A stretch of 7,837 nt of DNA, taken from Desulfobacteraceae bacterium. GTDB taxonomy: Bacteria; Desulfobacterota; DSM-4660; Desulfatiglandales; Desulfatiglandaceae. Each line of letters starts with the position of its first letter. Position 1 is the stretch's first letter. The position numbers and the translations under genes were made by a program. This document shows, in pieces, positions 5,481 to 7,837 of the stretch. The stretch spans positions 1-7,837 of the forward strand of contig DAOWOF010000103.1 in NCBI GenBank assembly GCA_030642205.1. The letters run 5' to 3'. Under the pieces are notes generated by a model, which worked only from the letters and a program-made list of their open reading frames with translations, did no database searches and had not been told where the DNA came from.

Positions 5481-6641
5481 ATGAACATAGCCTATCTTGA
5501 CTGTTTTTCCGGCATCAGCGGTGATATGTTTTTGGGGGCGCTGCTGGATTGCGGTTTACCATTGGATGATCTTGTTCGGTTATTAGGAAATCTTGATCTT
5601 GATGGTTATAGAATCGACAAAAGACCTGAAGCCAGAAAACATATTTATGGCACTCGTTTTAAAGTAAGACTGGAAGATCAAACCCAACCGCCAAGAAATC
5701 TTGAAGATATCAAAAGGATTATATGTCAGGGGAAACTTAGTGAATCGGTTCGAGATAAGAGTCTGGATGTCTTTTCCGCCCTTGCCCGGGTAGAGGCCAA
5801 GGTACACAATCTTAGGCCTGAAAAGGTCCATTTTCATGAGGTTGGCGCGGTTGATTCTATTATTGATATAGTAGGGACTGTTTATGGCATTGAACGATTA
5901 GGCATAAAAAGGATTTATGCCTCCCCTCTTCCGCTGGGATCCGGATTAATCAAGTCCGGCCATGGAATGATTCCTGTCCCTTCTCCTGCCACCATCGCTC
6001 TTTTAAAGGATATTCCTGTTTTTGCATCTGAAACCGGATCTGAGATGGTTACTCCTACAGGAGCTGCTTTGCTCAAAGTTTTAGGGCATTCCTTTGGACC
6101 AATGCCGCCCATGGTAGTTCATCAGATTGGCTATGGGGTAGGGAAAAGGGATTTACCGGATCGGCCTAATTTACTGCGAATCCTGAAAGGAGATCATGCC
6201 CCGGCGCAAGACAGCGATACAATCCTTATGCTTGAGACCAATCTGGATGATTCCAGTCCTGAATGCCTGGGATATCTAATGGAACGTCTATTTGAGGCAG
6301 GCGCCCTGGATGTGACTTTTTTTCCTGTACAGATGAAAAAAAACAGACCTGGGATTCAACTCCAGGTAATGGGACATTCTGATCAAAAAGATGTCTTGAT
6401 GGACATTATCTTTAAAGAAAGCACTGCCTTGGGGGTAAGATTTCGTAACTCTCAAAGGAAAATTTTAAAAAGATCAACTTATGAGATAGATAGCCCCTGG
6501 GGGAAGATCAGAGCCACAAGAGTTCAGGAAAATGATGGGTCTTTTTCATATCGACCGGAGTATGAAGCTTGCAAGAAAATCGCCATTGATCACAGTTTGC
6601 CTCTGCGTGATGTCTATGCATGGGTCAATGGAAGAGATTAA
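5481..6641 (+). CDS. larC: nickel pincer cofactor biosynthesis protein LarC
   Basis: LarC (DUF111 family), 386 residues, is the CTP-dependent nickel insertase (cyclometallase) that completes the nickel-pincer nucleotide cofactor of LarA-type racemases and epimerases. Family landmarks occur in order: LDCFSGISGDMFLGALLDCG (7-25), HFHEVGAVDSIIDIVG (117-132), HGMIPVPSPAT (161-171), VTPTGAALL (190-198), ETNLDDSSPE (252-261), EAGALDVTFFPVQMKKNRPG (272-291) and ESTALGVRF (313-321). Both halves are in one uninterrupted frame, unlike Lactobacillus plantarum, where larC1 and larC2 are joined by programmed frameshifting. The ATG at 5481 has only a modest GGAAAG five bases upstream, but it opens exactly at the conserved N-terminus. 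larA, larB and larE are not in the window, so the client enzyme and earlier steps must lie elsewhere. The next gene starts 55 bases on, suggesting co-transcription with pgpA and cinA. Confidence 0.93.
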   Translation: MNIAYLDCFSGISGDMFLGALLDCGLPLDDLVRLLGNLDLDGYRIDKRPEARKHIYGTRFKVRLEDQTQPPRNLEDIKRIICQGKLSESVRDKSLDVFSALARVEAKVHNLRPEKVHFHEVGAVDSIIDIVGTVYGIERLGIKRIYASPLPLGSGLIKSGHGMIPVPSPATIALLKDIPVFASETGSEMVTPTGAALLKVLGHSFGPMPPMVVHQIGYGVGKRDLPDRPNLLRILKGDHAPAQDSDTILMLETNLDDSSPECLGYLMERLFEAGALDVTFFPVQMKKNRPGIQLQVMGHSDQKDVLMDIIFKESTALGVRFRNSQRKILKRSTYEIDSPWGKIRATRVQENDGSFSYRPEYEACKKIAIDHSLPLRDVYAWVNGRD

Positions 6642-6685
6642 CCTGGGGTTCGATCTGAAAGGCTATCCCTGGACTGCTGGCTTTT

Positions 6686-6690
6686 GAGGA
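6686..6690 (+). promoter_or_regulatory. ribosome binding site deciding the pgpA start
   Basis: GAGGA six bases before the ATG at 6697. A TTG directly in front of that ATG (6694) is also in frame, but the ATG has the better spacing and codon. Confidence 0.6.
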
Positions 6691-6696
6691 CTTTTG

Positions 6697-7197
6697 ATGT
6701 CCGGATCACAATTTAATAATTTGAAACATGCCTATCAAGGCGCTGATGTTTTGGGCAAAGGCGCCCTTGTGCTGTCTACCTGGTTTGGAGCTGGAATCTT
6801 TCCTTTAGCTCCCGGGACTATTGGGACTCTCGCCGGCCTTCCTCTTGTCTTTCTGTGCTTTCATTTAAAAGACTTAAATAAAGTCCTTTTTATTATTACT
6901 GTTATCATCATAGCCGTATGGGCTGCCGATCGGGCCCGGATACTGCTGGATAAAGATGACCCTAAGGAAGTAGTGATTGATGAAGTGGCAGGTTTTCTTG
7001 TAGCCATCTGCATTTTTCCATTTTCCTGGCGGATCCTTTTTTTAGGCTTTATGTTGTTTAGACTTTTCGATATACTAAAGCCATTCCCTATCAAGCAATT
7101 GGAAAAACTGAGAGGAGGATGGGGAATAGTACTGGATGATCTTTTGGCGGGTATATATGCCGCCCTGCTTCTTAAAATTATATTTATAGTTTTATAA
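6697..7197 (+). CDS. pgpA: phosphatidylglycerophosphatase A
   Basis: PgpA, 166 residues, removes the phosphate from phosphatidylglycerophosphate to give phosphatidylglycerol at the inner membrane. Family motifs are clear: FGAGIFPLAPGTIGTLAGLP (30-49), then DPKEVVIDEVAGF (88-100) with the conserved acidic VIDE, and FRLFDILKPFPI followed by GGWGIVLDDLLAGIYA (140-155) with the paired Asp residues that bind the catalytic metal in this family. Hydrophobic segments at about 45-58, 62-78, 98-120 and 150-166 fit a small integral membrane protein. Length is normal for the family. It lies 55 bases after larC, and its TAA stop overlaps the cinA start by one base (TAATG). Pairing of pgpA with cinA is common in proteobacteria. 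Confidence 0.94.
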   Translation: MSGSQFNNLKHAYQGADVLGKGALVLSTWFGAGIFPLAPGTIGTLAGLPLVFLCFHLKDLNKVLFIITVIIIAVWAADRARILLDKDDPKEVVIDEVAGFLVAICIFPFSWRILFLGFMLFRLFDILKPFPIKQLEKLRGGWGIVLDDLLAGIYAALLLKIIFIVL

Positions 7198-7837
7198 TGT
7201 CTGGCGAAATTATTACAATCGGAACTGAACTGGTATCCGGCAATACTCTTGATATAAATTCATGCTACGTGGCTGAACGTATTACGTCCGCGGGCTTGCA
7301 GATAACCAGGATAACATCTGTCGGCGATGATTTGCAAAGGGTCTATGTCATCCTTAAACGGGCTATTACGCGATCAGATTTTGTTATTGTAACAGGGGGC
7401 CTTGGTTCCACTGATGATGATCTGACCAGTGAAATTGCAGCCAAGGCCTTTAACCGCGCCCTTCATCTTGATAAAGAGATGCGAGCCAAAATTGAATCTT
7501 TTATAAAGGCCAATAAAATTGAATTGACCCCTACTCTTGAGAAAATGGCCTGGATGCCAGAGGGTTCAAAACTTTTAAATCCAAAAGGCATGGGATGCGG
7601 TTTTTCCCTGATAGAAAATAATATTCAGCTCTATTTTCTACCAGGAGTTCCGTCTCAGGCACATTATTTAATGGATAAATTCGTCTTGCCTGAACTTCTC
7701 GGCCTATATCAGGATCGACCTGTTATGAAGCAGCGGGTCCTTAAACTCTATGGCCTCAATGAACCAACCATCGCTGATATGTTCAAGCAGCTCAAAGGAC
7801 GCACTGGCAAGGCTGTATTTGGATTTTACCCTAAATT
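7197..7837 (+). CDS. cinA: CinA-family protein, N-terminal part, cut by the window end
   Basis: The frame opens at the ATG at 7197 and runs off the window after 213 codons. Residues 3-168 are the MoaB/MogA-like fold of CinA (COG1058): GEIITIGTELVSGNTLDINS at the start, then VTGGLGSTDDDLT (65-77) close to the family TGGLGPTxDD, NPKGMGCGFSL (128-138) and LPGVPSQAHYLM (148-159). In characterised CinA proteins this domain has ADP-ribose pyrophosphatase activity, and a C-terminal domain, outside the window if present, deamidates nicotinamide mononucleotide. Together they act in pyridine-nucleotide recycling; the link with competence is by name and by genome position in some species. No Shine-Dalgarno sequence stands before the start, so translation probably depends on ribosomes finishing pgpA through the TAATG overlap. 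Confidence 0.93.
   Translation, partial: MSGEIITIGTELVSGNTLDINSCYVAERITSAGLQITRITSVGDDLQRVYVILKRAITRSDFVIVTGGLGSTDDDLTSEIAAKAFNRALHLDKEMRAKIESFIKANKIELTPTLEKMAWMPEGSKLLNPKGMGCGFSLIENNIQLYFLPGVPSQAHYLMDKFVLPELLGLYQDRPVMKQRVLKLYGLNEPTIADMFKQLKGRTGKAVFGFYPK

Noticed and set aside
5481..6641. Programmed frameshift in larC as in Lactobacillus
   Set aside because: The frame is continuous through both halves of the protein, so no frameshift is needed.

Overview
The window looks like chromosomal DNA of an anaerobic Desulfobacterota-type (delta-proteobacterial) bacterium. This is inferred from the mix of genes: a stand-alone HdrD/TmcB-like iron-sulfur protein, a YedF selenium-metabolism protein, a large chemoreceptor with a CheR-docking tail, a LarC nickel-cofactor enzyme and a pgpA-cinA pair. 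No rRNA or marker gene is present to prove it. Base composition is moderately AT-rich, more so between genes. I see no tRNA, rRNA, CRISPR array, insertion sequence or phage gene.

Layout. Positions 1-440 are decayed DNA. They hold a minus-strand reading frame without a convincing start (42-185) and, on the plus strand, the last ~60 codons of a CaiB/BaiF-type (family III) CoA-transferase cut off from the rest of its gene (about 182-379). Two minus-strand genes follow: yedF (439-1041) and a 785-residue methyl-accepting chemotaxis protein (1297-3654), separated by ~255 bases with an inverted repeat that could end the chemoreceptor transcript. A 542-base divergent spacer (3655-4196) contains a strong hairpin but no gene. 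The right half is all plus strand: an HdrD-like Fe-S protein (4197-5345), larC (5481-6641), pgpA (6697-7197) and the N-terminal 213 codons of cinA (7197 to the window edge).

How the genes fit together. larC, pgpA and cinA are closely packed (55-base gap, then a 1-base TAATG overlap) and are probably co-transcribed, though their functions differ: nickel-pincer cofactor synthesis, phosphatidylglycerol synthesis and pyridine-nucleotide salvage. The Fe-S protein lacks the usual electron-transfer partners beside it, so its partner is unknown. YedF and LarC both belong to trace-element or cofactor metabolism but are far apart and on opposite strands, so no joint pathway is claimed.

I found no convincing new multi-gene system. 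The points most worth a second look are the three-fold repeated helical sensor region of the chemoreceptor, the orphan HdrD-like protein with its upstream hairpin, and the two gene remnants at the left edge.
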